Below are positions 39,611 through 48,270 of a stretch of 64,000 nucleotides of DNA, one piece after another. The notes under the pieces were generated by a model, which ran no database searches, was not told where the DNA came from, and saw nothing but the letters and a program-made list of their open reading frames with translations. The DNA is from Methylobacter luteus IMV-B-3098 (GTDB taxonomy: Bacteria > Pseudomonadota > Gammaproteobacteria > Methylococcales > Methylomonadaceae), in contig NZ_KE386569.1 of NCBI RefSeq assembly GCF_000427625.1, positions 2,532,789 to 2,596,788 on the forward strand, in the 5' to 3' direction. The translations under genes were made by a program, and so were the position numbers. Positions within the stretch are counted from its first letter, which is position 1; every line of letters starts with the position of its first letter.

Positions 39611-40198
39611 ATGCCATTTAGTCAAAGTTCGCAGCTTTCATCAATTGTAGGTTTTTTAGAAATGTTACAACCGACCTCTATCTTAGATATAGGTGTTGGT
39701 ATGGGGCAATATGGATTTCTCGCACGCACGAATCTTGAAAACGAACATCTTTTTATAGTCAATGGTGCGAATGCTATCCAGCGTCCTAAAGGTGAATGGA
39801 AGATACGGATTGACGGAATTGAAGCTTTCAAGACATACCGTACCCCAATACATGATTACGCGTATGATCATATTTATTGGGATGATGCTTTAGATGCTCT
39901 GCCTAAAATAAACGATAATGAATACGAATTAGTTTTAGCCATTGATGTTCTAGAACACTTTACAACGGAACAGGGTATTATTTTTTTAAATCAAATAAAA
40001 CGTGTTTCGAAAAATAAAATATTAATTAGTACGCCGAAAACATTTATACATCAGGAAGTTGAAGCCAATCCTTTTGAAAATCATAGGTCTTTATGGAGCG
40101 AATCGCAGTTAATAGAACAAGGTTTTGTAGAAACAATACCGAATGATTTTAGTTGGATTTCTATTCACTCATCGGCCTCTGTACACGAAAAAAGATAA
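39611..40198 (+). CDS. AT-rich class I SAM methyltransferase
   Basis: The 195-residue protein shows motif I ILDIGVGMGQYGFLAR (near residue 24) and the acidic motif with ELVLAIDVLEHF (near 112), followed by KNKILISTPKTF. This is the Rossmann methyltransferase layout. The substrate is unknown. The gene is clearly richer in A and T than its neighbours and uses codons such as AAA, ATA and TTA heavily, which points to transfer from elsewhere. GC-rich palindromes bound it on both sides (39231 and 40220). It has no operon partner. Confidence 0.75.
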   Translation: MPFSQSSQLSSIVGFLEMLQPTSILDIGVGMGQYGFLARTNLENEHLFIVNGANAIQRPKGEWKIRIDGIEAFKTYRTPIHDYAYDHIYWDDALDALPKINDNEYELVLAIDVLEHFTTEQGIIFLNQIKRVSKNKILISTPKTFIHQEVEANPFENHRSLWSESQLIEQGFVETIPNDFSWISIHSSASVHEKR

Positions 40199-40219
40199 TT
40201 GATTGATTTATATAAATGA

Positions 40220-40256
40220 CCATAGGATGCGCTTTGTGCCTCGGCATATCCTATGG
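40220..40256. repeat. Inverted repeat / possible bidirectional terminator
   Basis: CCATAGGATGC pairs with GCATATCCTATGG (one bulge) around TTTGTGCCTC. It resembles the palindromes at 39231 and 41219, which share the GATGCG...GTGCCTC core. It follows the methyltransferase stop by 21 bases. Confidence 0.6.
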
Positions 40257-40331
40257 CCCTGGATATAAGGAATTATATCGTCACTTCCCTGTCTGAAATC
40301 AAAACTGCATTAGCTGTAGAGGGAGTGAATC

Positions 40332-41195
40332 ATGAGCACCTCGCCTAATCAAGAATTCACTGAGAAAGTGCTGAAGGCTTACTCGGATATCGACAACCCA
40401 AGGCTCAAATCCGTCATCTCGATCCTGATCAAACACCTGCACGCCTGTGTTAAAGAGATGAAGGTGACCGACAAGGAATGGGAATTTGCCTGGGACTTCA
40501 TGAAAAGAATGGCCGAGAAAACCAGCCCTCTCGGAAATGAATTCCTCTTTTTTGCCGACGTCATGGGCCTGAGTCAGTTGATTGAAATACTCAATCATGG
40601 GGAACAGGAACAACCAGTGGGGGTTGCGCTGCTGGGGCCTTTTTTTCGTGCTGACGCCCCTTTCCGCGAACGAGGCGCTTCCATTGCCAGCGATGATACG
40701 CCGGGCGCTCGCGCCAGAATCTCAGGGCGGGTATTCGAATTTGAGAATAACGCTCCCATCGAAGGGGCGATCCTCGATATCTGGCAAGCCGCGGCCAATG
40801 GCCTGTATGAGAACCAGGATGAGCAACAGCCGGACTACCATCTGCGCGGCCGTTTCAGAACGGATAAAAACGGGACTTTCGAGCTGATCGCGCTGATGCC
40901 GACCGCCTATCACATCCCGGACGATGGCCCGGTAGGCGAATTCTTGAAGATCGCCAAACGGCCACCCGTCAGGCCGGCGCACATCCATGTTATCGTGTCG
41001 GCGCCTGGCTATGAAACGCTCGTCACGCAAATCTTCGTCAAAGGGGATCCGGACATTGAAGACGATGTCGTTTTTACGGCGAGCCAGAACATGGTCGGCG
41101 ATTTCAAGCAGGAAGGGGGTGTCTTTCGTCTCACCTATGATTTTTCGCTTAAGCGAGGCATTTCGACCATGCCGAAAGCACCGATTCCCGCTTAG
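40332..41195 (+). CDS. Intradiol ring-cleavage dioxygenase
   Basis: The 287-residue protein has an N-terminal helical domain (to about residue 95) typical of catechol and hydroxyquinol 1,2-dioxygenases, then the beta-sandwich catalytic domain. Fe(III) ligands can be read as Tyr in NGLYENQDEQ, Tyr in PTAYHIPDDGP and two His in RPAHIHVIV. LDIWQAAANGLYENQ is the usual substrate-side signature. No other aromatic-degradation gene is adjacent, so the ring substrate is open; hydroxyquinol is as likely as catechol. Confidence 0.87.
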   Translation: MSTSPNQEFTEKVLKAYSDIDNPRLKSVISILIKHLHACVKEMKVTDKEWEFAWDFMKRMAEKTSPLGNEFLFFADVMGLSQLIEILNHGEQEQPVGVALLGPFFRADAPFRERGASIASDDTPGARARISGRVFEFENNAPIEGAILDIWQAAANGLYENQDEQQPDYHLRGRFRTDKNGTFELIALMPTAYHIPDDGPVGEFLKIAKRPPVRPAHIHVIVSAPGYETLVTQIFVKGDPDIEDDVVFTASQNMVGDFKQEGGVFRLTYDFSLKRGISTMPKAPIPA

Positions 41196-41218
41196 CGTCA
41201 CCTTGGGGATCAGCGCGG

Positions 41219-41296
41219 TAGGATGCGGTGAGGCACGAACCGCATCATTCGAGATCTCGCGTTCGGGCGCTTCGGGTCGAATGAATTCGACCCTAC
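41219..41296. repeat. Two palindromic repeats after the dioxygenase gene
   Basis: At 41219-41247 TAGGATGCGGTGAGGCACGA continues to ACCGCATC, the inverted counterpart of the palindrome at 39231. At 41274-41296 GGGTCGAATGAATTCGACCC is a palindrome of the EcoRI-centred family. The pair lies between convergent genes. Confidence 0.7.
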
Positions 41297-41357
41297 AACA
41301 AAAAACCTATTCTCTTTTCTTATCCCAAACTCCGGTTAATTACACCGGATAGAGCAG

Positions 41358-42890
41358 CTAATCTTCCGGCCCCGCCGTCTTGAAACGGGCGGTCGCCCCC
41401 AGGAGGCCGACCACGAAGAAAGCCGTGCCCACAAGGGTAAAACGCAGATTCGACTCCTGGATGGTCAAATCGTCGGTAGCATAAAGCATGATAATGACGG
41501 CAACCGAGCCCCACCCAAGAAAACGCAACGCAGCGGCTATAATCAGCTTACCCAGCGTTTCCGAATCGCTTACCGGCGTGTCCAATCGATAAGCCACAAA
41601 ACCGCACATGAGCGCCGGCAGAATTCCCCAGCGCATATGGTCCAGGAAGCTTTCCAGAAAACTGAAGTGATCCCGGCGGTAGAAGGTCAGTTCGAGAACA
41701 AGTACCGATACGATAGTGCTGACAATGAACCCTGTTATCATCATTGCCATATAGAACCCGTATCGATCGGACTGCTCCCGTTGGCGCCTGAAGGTGAGTG
41801 ACCGTGAAATAAAGACGAGTGCTATCGGAAGGACATACATCGCAATGGCATAGGCGATCCACCGGAGCGTAGTGTAGCTAAAGTGCGGCAGGGGTTTATT
41901 CGGAAACAGGAAAACATTATGCAGCAGGACCGAAATCTCCCGGCCCAACATGACCCCGATAGCGGTGGCGGCCATGAAAAGCAGAACATATTTATAGGTA
42001 TGTTTCAGGCGGGCCTCGTGGACGTTGCCGCCGAGCTGCTTCACGGTTGCCCATATATCATTCTCGCTTGCGCTCCCGAACACGACCAGCGAGGCGAGTA
42101 AGCGGCAGAGCAGGCCGGTGAGGTGGTCCAGTTCCTTTATCAGATTGATCGTCTTGGTATAGTGTGGTTCCGCTTTCTTCCAGACGGCCACTTTTTCCGA
42201 CATCGCGTTATAGGAGATACAGATTTCCCCCCATTTCAGAGACGGTTCGGTGAACAAACGACGAAAAGACGATTGATTGGCGTAATCCTGTATCTGGTCA
42301 AAAAGCAGGCAATTATGAGCCCATTTATACTCGACCGTGGCGCTGGATTTTTCAAAATCGCCGGGGTCGATGCTCGACACCAGCAGGCGATTGGCAATTT
42401 GTGCTTTAAGGCTATCGTCGACCGCCGACAATCTCGACGTAATCAGAGCGTTATAGACTTCTACCGCCTTTGTCGGAATTGTGAAAGCGTCATGGATGCT
42501 GTCCCTCAAAATAAGCAAGGGATTGAACTTGCTTTCCCAGGCGATAAGAAAAAGAAAAAGCCCGGCGGCGATCAAAGGCATGATCGTGTTTCCGTCCAGG
42601 CCATTCAGAAGATTCACCAGTTCCCCGGAGCGGAGACTCTTCACGACCAGCGTCACAAGCGGTTCCAGGGGCAGCCACTGCCAGGTAAGCAACCAGTAAA
42701 GCGCTGCCATCAACGTGCAGTACGATGCGATCCCCAGCCAGTAGGTGCTTCTGCGGATAAAATATTGAGGGAGCGTCGGTTCAGCGCCTAACTGAATCCG
42801 GCGTTTTTGGAAGGACCGATAAGCGAGAAATAATACGGCCCCGGTTCCAAGAAGCTGCACTGCAAGGTTAATCAAGAGTTCGACAGTCAT
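41358..42890 (-). CDS. Multi-pass membrane protein of unknown function
   Basis: The 510-residue protein has three N-terminal hydrophobic segments (about 5-24, 50-70 and 103-120), a soluble region of some 170 residues (about 125-290) with EYKWAHNCLLFDQIQDYANQ, and about six membrane segments in the C-terminal half (from LLFMAATAIGVMLGREISVL onward). No catalytic or transport motif was recognised. It stands alone between the dioxygenase and a lipoprotein gene. Confidence 0.75.
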   Translation of the reverse strand: MTVELLINLAVQLLGTGAVLFLAYRSFQKRRIQLGAEPTLPQYFIRRSTYWLGIASYCTLMAALYWLLTWQWLPLEPLVTLVVKSLRSGELVNLLNGLDGNTIMPLIAAGLFLFLIAWESKFNPLLILRDSIHDAFTIPTKAVEVYNALITSRLSAVDDSLKAQIANRLLVSSIDPGDFEKSSATVEYKWAHNCLLFDQIQDYANQSSFRRLFTEPSLKWGEICISYNAMSEKVAVWKKAEPHYTKTINLIKELDHLTGLLCRLLASLVVFGSASENDIWATVKQLGGNVHEARLKHTYKYVLLFMAATAIGVMLGREISVLLHNVFLFPNKPLPHFSYTTLRWIAYAIAMYVLPIALVFISRSLTFRRQREQSDRYGFYMAMMITGFIVSTIVSVLVLELTFYRRDHFSFLESFLDHMRWGILPALMCGFVAYRLDTPVSDSETLGKLIIAAALRFLGWGSVAVIIMLYATDDLTIQESNLRFTLVGTAFFVVGLLGATARFKTAGPED

Positions 42891-43127
42891 CGTGCGTCTG
42901 TTCCTTCATACTTTTTATAAGGTATCGAGTTTAGGAAAAATGTTAAGTCTCGCCCGATAACAGACGCGCTTATTAAACAATCCCGGTCGTATTTTACGCC
43001 AGTTCTACAATATCTGGAGTGTCATGATGCAGCATAACGGGGTCAGTTCTTACATTTGATATTCAGGCTGTGCTGTTTTTCACCGGAAACCCGTTTAAAC
43101 CGGCAGGATACCCATGCCCCTTCTGAT
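42891..43127. other. Gap with a possible mobile-element scar
   Basis: No gene is seen. At about 43036-43060 lies ACGGGGTCAGTTCTTACATT, a sequence type I associate with ends of repeat-linked transposase units, but no second end was found here. Confidence 0.3.
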
Positions 43128-43250
43128 TTATTCGCGATTATTCTGCATGATATTTTCATGATGATTAGGGTCATGTCGATTTTGCCCTTTGGTATTTTCA
43201 CAGCCCCAAAGTATTGCCAGTATGAAAAGCATTAGTGCTGATTGTTTCAT
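43128..43250 (-). CDS. Very small lipoprotein (40 aa)
   Basis: The frame from the ATG at 43250 encodes MKQSALMLFILAILWGCENT followed by a polar His- and Asn-rich tail. The lipobox LWGC places the lipid-modified Cys at position 17. TTAAGGAGCGGGTG upstream is a strong Shine-Dalgarno with the right spacing, which is why this start is preferred over 43313. Similar entericidin-like or metal-stress lipoproteins exist, but no family is assigned. Confidence 0.6.
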   Translation of the reverse strand: MKQSALMLFILAILWGCENTKGQNRHDPNHHENIMQNNRE

Positions 43251-43596
43251 CACCCGCTCCTTAATCAAATGGTGGCTCAGGCAAATAAAATAGCAAAAAT
43301 CCGATGCAGTCAACTACCCCGTTTTACTCAAAAAACGTTGAAATTTTAGAGTGGCTAAATTTGTCTGCATAAGCGGCGGCAGGAACAGGGAAAAGGGGAA
43401 GCTGCCCTTCATGCCTGTGGATGACTGTAAAAAAGGCAATGCCTTTGCAATCGCTCAAGGCGCTTGTTTTTCTATTCACGGCCGTCTTGACAGGGTAAAG
43501 TTCCTCTTTGGCCGGCCGCTCTTAAAGCCAGCGTTTCAGCCATTCGAAAAATCCGCAATCCTGACCTAGTAAGATATAAAAGAGAGGTGCAAATCC
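43251..43596. other. Gap without a supported gene
   Basis: A 72-codon plus-strand frame from a GTG at 43351 is present but lacks a ribosome site and reads as random sequence. I see nothing else. Confidence 0.4.
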
Positions 43597-43860
43597 ATGT
43601 CTGAAGCTCTAGCGATTACCCATCTACTGCAAAATTGTAAGGAATTGAGCGCCTTTTGCAGCCAAAACGGCTGGATCATCAACGAGTCGATCCACTATGA
43701 AATCATCGAACGCCAGCCCGGGAGCCTATTGATCTATGTGACTTTTCTCGAAAGCATCATGGAAGGCTCCGGCTGCCAGGGCGATCAGAAATCCTGTTAT
43801 GGCCGTTTGCGGCTGTTATTGAATGACCAGGGGGACATTACCGGCGTCGAACCGGCCTGA
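43597..43860 (+). CDS. Small soluble hypothetical protein (87 aa)
   Basis: Starts at an ATG after AGAGAGGTGC. The sequence alternates hydrophobic and polar residues as in a compact alpha/beta protein, with the block QPGSLLIYVTFLESIMEGSG and two Cys seven residues apart in GSGCQGDQKSCYGR. It ends LLLNDQGDITGVEPA. I do not recognise the family. The codon pattern and GC content agree with neighbouring genes, so it is probably real. Confidence 0.6.
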   Translation: MSEALAITHLLQNCKELSAFCSQNGWIINESIHYEIIERQPGSLLIYVTFLESIMEGSGCQGDQKSCYGRLRLLLNDQGDITGVEPA

Positions 43861-44259
43861 TAGAATAGAGCTGCGGTTATCGATCAGGCATGCGGTCGGT
43901 TTTTGTTTCAGTACCCGCGCAACATTTCCCGCCCGTGTCTCTCAAGCGCACGATCCATTTCCTTGATGTGTCTGGCTTGTTCCCATGGCGAGCCTGAACG
44001 CTTTTTGATCGCCTCATTCCCACTTTTTCACGGCGGGAGAAGAGCAAAACACGCAAGTCCTGACAGTTTTACCATTTCCACGAGCAGAGCAATCCTACAA
44101 CGCCTATGAGTTTCTGTTATCATGAGCCCCGCTTATAATTAAGGTGGTTGTGATTCAACCATTACCCTATTTTGTATTTTGTTACCCCGCAATGCGTCAA
44201 GAATACCTCTTTGAATTTACCGTTGTGCATTGCAGGTCTATCCAAACAGCTCTTTTACC
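43861..44259. other. Gap with a small minus-strand frame interrupted by one stop
   Basis: On the minus strand an ATG at 44123 opens a frame that reaches a TGA at 44028-44030 and then continues in the same frame to 43908. The second part reads GSPWEQARHIKEMDRALERH and looks protein-like. It could be a small pseudogene with a nonsense mutation. Nothing else is apparent. Confidence 0.35.
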
Positions 44260-44772
44260 ATGAATTTGTTACTTCAATATCTTTCGCTTTGCTGGTTCAC
44301 AAACAACCCCGCTGATTTACATCCTTCCAAATCGTTCATGTGGAAAGCCGTGGCTTTCTACCTGGTGTCGGGCATTATCGTCGAAAGCCTGATCGCCGAC
44401 CCCGCCGATGGCACGCTGGAAGTATTGCTGCGAACCGTCATGGCCTTTTCGACCATCATCACATTATTGCTGATCATGAGAAAATGGGACTATTTTGGCC
44501 AGTTATTCACCGCTATTTTCATCTGCGAAAACTTTATCATGACGCTGGCGATCGGCGCCGAAGCGCTGGATTTAGTGATGGTAATGGAACACTACGAAAA
44601 CCGAGAAGAGGTCTCCATCGGTTTGGCGGTGTTTCTGGTCGTATGGTATATCGCCATTGTCAGTTACATTTTTCGGCAGATGCTTTCGTTCAAAATGAGC
44701 AGCAGCATCGTTACTGCGTTCAGCTATTTTGTTCTGACTTACGGCCTACCGATGCTGTTCATGGATATATAA
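44260..44772 (+). CDS. Conserved-looking inner-membrane protein (170 aa)
   Basis: From the ATG at 44260 the product begins MNLLLQYLSLCWFTNNPADL and has about four to five membrane segments, with LEVLLRTVMAFSTIITLLLI and VSIGLAVFLVVWYIAIVSYI. It resembles short Yip1-like membrane proteins in layout, but that is only an impression. A TTG at 44230 would add ten residues. It stands just downstream (tail to tail) of norR. Confidence 0.65.
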   Translation: MNLLLQYLSLCWFTNNPADLHPSKSFMWKAVAFYLVSGIIVESLIADPADGTLEVLLRTVMAFSTIITLLLIMRKWDYFGQLFTAIFICENFIMTLAIGAEALDLVMVMEHYENREEVSIGLAVFLVVWYIAIVSYIFRQMLSFKMSSSIVTAFSYFVLTYGLPMLFMDI

Positions 44773-44809
44773 GCCGTCCTGTAAGCCGCGCTTGACTATC
44801 GCCCAATCA

Positions 44810-46345
44810 TTAAATGGCCAAGCGCTTCAGCAGGCGATGAAAATTGCCTCGATCCAGCCCAAGCGCACGTGCGGCCGCCGCCCGATTGCCCTGATGCAGG
44901 GCGATTTGCTGCTGGACAAGCTGGCGCTGAAATTCGTCCACGGCGTCTTTAAAATCCATCGGTATGGACGGGATTGTCGATACATCTGTTACCGTGCCGC
45001 TTGTCCCGTCCTGTGAAGCCGGGGTGATGTCCAGATATGCGGGGGATATGGTGATAATGCCCGACTGACGGTTTGCCTGGGTCGATGCTTTAAGCGCGGC
45101 ACGGCTCAGCAAATGCTCCAGTTCGCGAACGTTGCCGGGCCAGTGATAGTCCAGCAGGGCTTTTTTAGCGCCCGTGTCCAGACGCAGTTTCTTAAGGCCC
45201 AAGTGTTGCTGATTTTTTTCCAGGAAGGCGCCGGCGAGCAACAACACGTCTTTTTCCCTGCACCGCAAGGGCGGAACGTGCATGGGATAAACCGCCAGGC
45301 GGTGATAAAGATCGGAACGGAACAGGCCATTGGCGACTTCCTCTTGCAAGTTGCGGTTGGTTGCGGCAATGACGCGGACATTGACCTTGATTTGCCGGTC
45401 GCTGCCGACGCGCTGTATATCGCCGTTTTGCAAAGTCCGCAGCAGTTTCGCCTGGATTGAAAGCGGCAGCTCGCCGATCTCATCCAGAAAAATCGTACCG
45501 CCGTCGGCCAATTCGAATTTACCCGCGCGCTCGCTGATGGCGCCGGAAAACGCGCCCTTGCTGTGGCCGAACAGCTCGCTCTCGGCAATACTTTCCGGCA
45601 GCGCCGCGCAATTGACGTACACCATGACCTGGTCGGCGCGCTTCGATTCCAGATGAATGCGCTGGGCCACCAGTTCCTTGCCAACGCCCGTTTCGCCCAA
45701 AATCAAGACCGCCAGTTCCGAGGGCGCCACGATGGAGATTTCATTGCGCAGCGTTCGCATGCACTCGCTTTCACCGATCAGGCCGTGATCGGCATTCTTC
45801 TTGATCAGGGTGCGGGTGGCATAACTGACTCGCTGTTCCAGGGACGAAATCAGCCTGGCGGCTTTGACCGATGCGGCGGTCAGGCTGATGAAGGCATTGA
45901 ATTGCACCGGGTCGATGTCGTCAAAAGTGCCCGAGCTCAGCGCATCCAGCGTTAAAACGCCCCAAGGTTCGCCATCGATAAACAGCGTAACTCCCATGCA
46001 GTCATGGACCAGCAGCCGGGTGTCTTCAGCCTCGATCAGCCCGTCGTAGGGATCGGGCAAATCGGAATCGGCAGCAAAGCGCACGGCTTGATCGGATGCC
46101 ACAATCCGCGCCAACCGCGGATGCTCGGCAACGATAAAGCGCCGACCCAGCGTATCTTCCGACAATCCATTAACCGCCAGCGGGACCAGATGACGACCTT
46201 CCAGTTTCAGCAACGCCGATGCATCGCACGGGAAAGTCTGGCGCAAATGCTGCAACAGACGCTGATAACGCTGTTCCGGCGGCATGTGCATGGAAAGGTC
46301 CGCGACCACTGAAATCAGCGAGGTGAAAAAGGTATTCGTCGTCAT
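44810..46345 (-). CDS. norR: NO-responsive sigma-54 activator NorR
   Basis: The 511-residue activator has an N-terminal GAF domain with residues that hold the non-haem iron sensing NO: DLPDPYDGL (two Asp), HDCMG (Cys) and LTLDAL (Asp). It has a AAA+ domain with Walker A GETGVGKE, the sigma-54 loop GAFSGA (Ser instead of the usual Thr in GAFTGA) and Walker B GGTIFLDEIGELPL. The C-terminal Fis-type helix-turn-helix is NRAAAARALGLDRGNFHRLL. The ATG at 46345 gives the canonical start; one 24 bases upstream is less likely. It diverges from hcp, which it should activate. Confidence 0.94.
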   Translation of the reverse strand: MTTNTFFTSLISVVADLSMHMPPEQRYQRLLQHLRQTFPCDASALLKLEGRHLVPLAVNGLSEDTLGRRFIVAEHPRLARIVASDQAVRFAADSDLPDPYDGLIEAEDTRLLVHDCMGVTLFIDGEPWGVLTLDALSSGTFDDIDPVQFNAFISLTAASVKAARLISSLEQRVSYATRTLIKKNADHGLIGESECMRTLRNEISIVAPSELAVLILGETGVGKELVAQRIHLESKRADQVMVYVNCAALPESIAESELFGHSKGAFSGAISERAGKFELADGGTIFLDEIGELPLSIQAKLLRTLQNGDIQRVGSDRQIKVNVRVIAATNRNLQEEVANGLFRSDLYHRLAVYPMHVPPLRCREKDVLLLAGAFLEKNQQHLGLKKLRLDTGAKKALLDYHWPGNVRELEHLLSRAALKASTQANRQSGIITISPAYLDITPASQDGTSGTVTDVSTIPSIPMDFKDAVDEFQRQLVQQQIALHQGNRAAAARALGLDRGNFHRLLKRLAI

Positions 46346-46360
46346 AGTGATAACCCGGTT

Positions 46361-46396
46361 GTTAAACAAACAACTTTTCGGTGATGTTAATAAGAC
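46361..46396. promoter_or_regulatory. Two candidate NorR sites (GT-N7-AC)
   Basis: GTTAAACAAAC (46361-46371) and GTTAATAAGAC (46386-46396) both fit the GT-N7-AC core described for E. coli NorR, 25 bases apart. They lie 66 to 100 bases upstream of the sigma-54 promoter, the expected enhancer position. A third site was not identified. Confidence 0.5.
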
Positions 46397-46461
46397 AACT
46401 ATACATTGAAATCAGGCATAAAGTGTAAGGTTTTGTAAGCCCGGCATGGGTATTTTTTTCT

Positions 46462-46477
46462 TGGCATAGTTAGTGCA
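46462..46477 (+). promoter_or_regulatory. Sigma-54 promoter of hcp
   Basis: TGGCATAGTTAGTGCA has GG and GC separated by ten bases, as required for -24/-12 recognition, and is followed by AAAA. The hcp ATG is 55 bases downstream. Confidence 0.8.
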
Positions 46478-46532
46478 AAAGCTGACGTGAACATTGTTTT
46501 CATCCAAACAACCAACCCAAGGAGAACATCCG

Positions 46533-48203
46533 ATGTTTTGTTACCAATGCGAACAGACCTACCGCTCCGAAACCGCCAGCGGCTGCGCGTCCACCAAAGG
46601 CATGTGCGGCAAGGATGCCACCACTTCCGACTTGCAGGACTTGCTGATCCACGGCGCCAAGGGCATTGCCCAGTACGCCAAGCGCGCCCGAGCCCTGAAT
46701 GCCCCCGATAACGAAGCCGGCGGCTTCATACTGTATGCGCTGTTCACCACGCTGACCAACGTCAACTTCAATGCCACCCGCTTTACCGTGCTGTTGCAGC
46801 AAACCGCCTCGATACGGGATCGGGTCAAGGCGCGTTATGAAGCCGCCGCGCTGGCAGCGGGCAAAGTGCCTGAAAGCCTCACCGGCCCTGCTGCCTGGCA
46901 GCCAGCCGCGGACATGGAGGGCCTGCTCGGGCAAGCCGCCGAGGTGGGTATCAATGCCGGACTCGAGCAGGTGGGCCCCGACATCATCGGCCTGCGTTCG
47001 CTGGTGCTCTATGGCCTGAAGGGCGTCTGCGCCTATGCGCATCATGCCCATGTGCTGGGCAAAGAAAGCGAGGCCGTTTACGCCGGGATCGAAGATGCGC
47101 TGGATTTCCTGAGCTCGGAGCCCACAGACGCGGATGCCCTGCTCAACCAGTCCCTGGCCCTGGGCTTTCTGAACCTGTCCGTGATGGAATTGCTGGATGC
47201 GGCCAATACCGGCACCTTCGGCGCGCAACAGCCGACCCAGGTGCGCGTGACCCCGATTCCGGGCAAGGCCATCCTGGTATCCGGCCACGATCTGGGCGAC
47301 CTGGCGGCGCTGCTGGAGCAAACCAGGGATACCGGCATCAATATCTACACGCACGGAGAGATGCTGCCCGCCCATGCCTATCCCAAACTCAAGGCCTATC
47401 CGCATCTGGCGGGCAATTACGGCGGCGCCTGGCAGGATCAGCAGAAGGACTTTGCCGACTTCCCCGGCCCCATCCTGATGACCTCCAACTGCATCATCGA
47501 GCCGCAGCCCCAGTACCGTCAGCGCATCTTTACCGCCGGCCCGGTAGGCTGGCCCGGCGTGCGCCATATCAGCGACAAGAATTTCGCGCCCTTGATCCAG
47601 GCCGCGCGAGCATTGCCCGGCTTCAAGGAAACAGCCGAGACTGAAAAAACCATCACCATCGGTTTCGGACGCGATGCCGTGCTCGGCGTCGCGGACCAGG
47701 TCATCGACGCGGTGAAGTCCGGTGCCATCCGGCACTTCTTCCTGATCGGCGGCTGCGACGGCGCCGCGCCCGGACGGAACTACTACACCGAGTTCGCCGA
47801 GAAGGCGCCGATGGACACCGTCGTGCTGACCCTGGGCTGCAACAAATACCGTTTCAACCAGCACGACTTCGGCGACATCGGCGGCATTCCGCGCCTGCTC
47901 GACATGGGGCAGTGCAACGATACTTACTCCGCCATCAAGGTTGCCGTCGCGCTGGCCGAAGCCTTCGACTGCGACGTGAATGACCTGCCTTTGTCGCTGG
48001 TGGTGTCCTGGTTCGAGCAGAAAGCCGCCGCCGTGCTGCTGACCCTGCTGGCACTGGGCATCCGCAACATTCGCCTCGGCCCCACGCTGCCCGCTTTCCT
48101 GACGCCGAACCTCGTGCAGGCGCTGGTGGACAGGTATGGACTCCAGCCCATCACCACGGCCCAGGCCGACATCGATGCCGCGCTGGCGCCCAAAGCCGCC
48201 TGA
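46533..48203 (+). CDS. hcp: Hybrid cluster protein Hcp (NO reductase)
   Basis: From the ATG at 46533 ([10 protein letters not shown], with AAGGAGAA upstream) the protein has 556 residues. The N-terminal cluster is Cys3, Cys6, Cys18 and Cys25 (CX2CX11CX6C). Hybrid-cluster ligands are visible in [45 protein letters not shown] and SWFEQKAA. In E. coli, Hcp reduces NO at low concentrations and can nitrosylate proteins. Control by NorR and sigma-54 fits NO detoxification. Confidence 0.95.
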   Translation: MFCYQCEQTYRSETASGCASTKGMCGKDATTSDLQDLLIHGAKGIAQYAKRARALNAPDNEAGGFILYALFTTLTNVNFNATRFTVLLQQTASIRDRVKARYEAAALAAGKVPESLTGPAAWQPAADMEGLLGQAAEVGINAGLEQVGPDIIGLRSLVLYGLKGVCAYAHHAHVLGKESEAVYAGIEDALDFLSSEPTDADALLNQSLALGFLNLSVMELLDAANTGTFGAQQPTQVRVTPIPGKAILVSGHDLGDLAALLEQTRDTGINIYTHGEMLPAHAYPKLKAYPHLAGNYGGAWQDQQKDFADFPGPILMTSNCIIEPQPQYRQRIFTAGPVGWPGVRHISDKNFAPLIQAARALPGFKETAETEKTITIGFGRDAVLGVADQVIDAVKSGAIRHFFLIGGCDGAAPGRNYYTEFAEKAPMDTVVLTLGCNKYRFNQHDFGDIGGIPRLLDMGQCNDTYSAIKVAVALAEAFDCDVNDLPLSLVVSWFEQKAAAVLLTLLALGIRNIRLGPTLPAFLTPNLVQALVDRYGLQPITTAQADIDAALAPKAA

Positions 48204-48209
48204 TTGCCT

Positions 48210-48244
48210 ATGCGGCCGGGAAGCTTGCGCGTTCCCGGCCGCAT
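48210..48244 (+). promoter_or_regulatory. Strong hairpin between hcp and its reductase
   Basis: Arms ATGCGGCCGGGAA and TTCCCGGCCGCAT are exact over 13 bp with a 9-base loop. There is no T run, so it may stabilise the hcp transcript or dampen expression of the downstream gene rather than terminate. Confidence 0.6.
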
Positions 48245-48270
48245 CATCCCTATTTGGAGCCTAAGAAAAC

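Noticed and set aside
43351-43569. 72-codon plus-strand frame starting with GTG
   Set aside because: No Shine-Dalgarno, no family resemblance, random composition.
46500-47864. 454-codon open frame antisense to hcp
   Set aside because: GC-rich codon-position shadow of a clearly conserved gene on the other strand; no recognisable protein.
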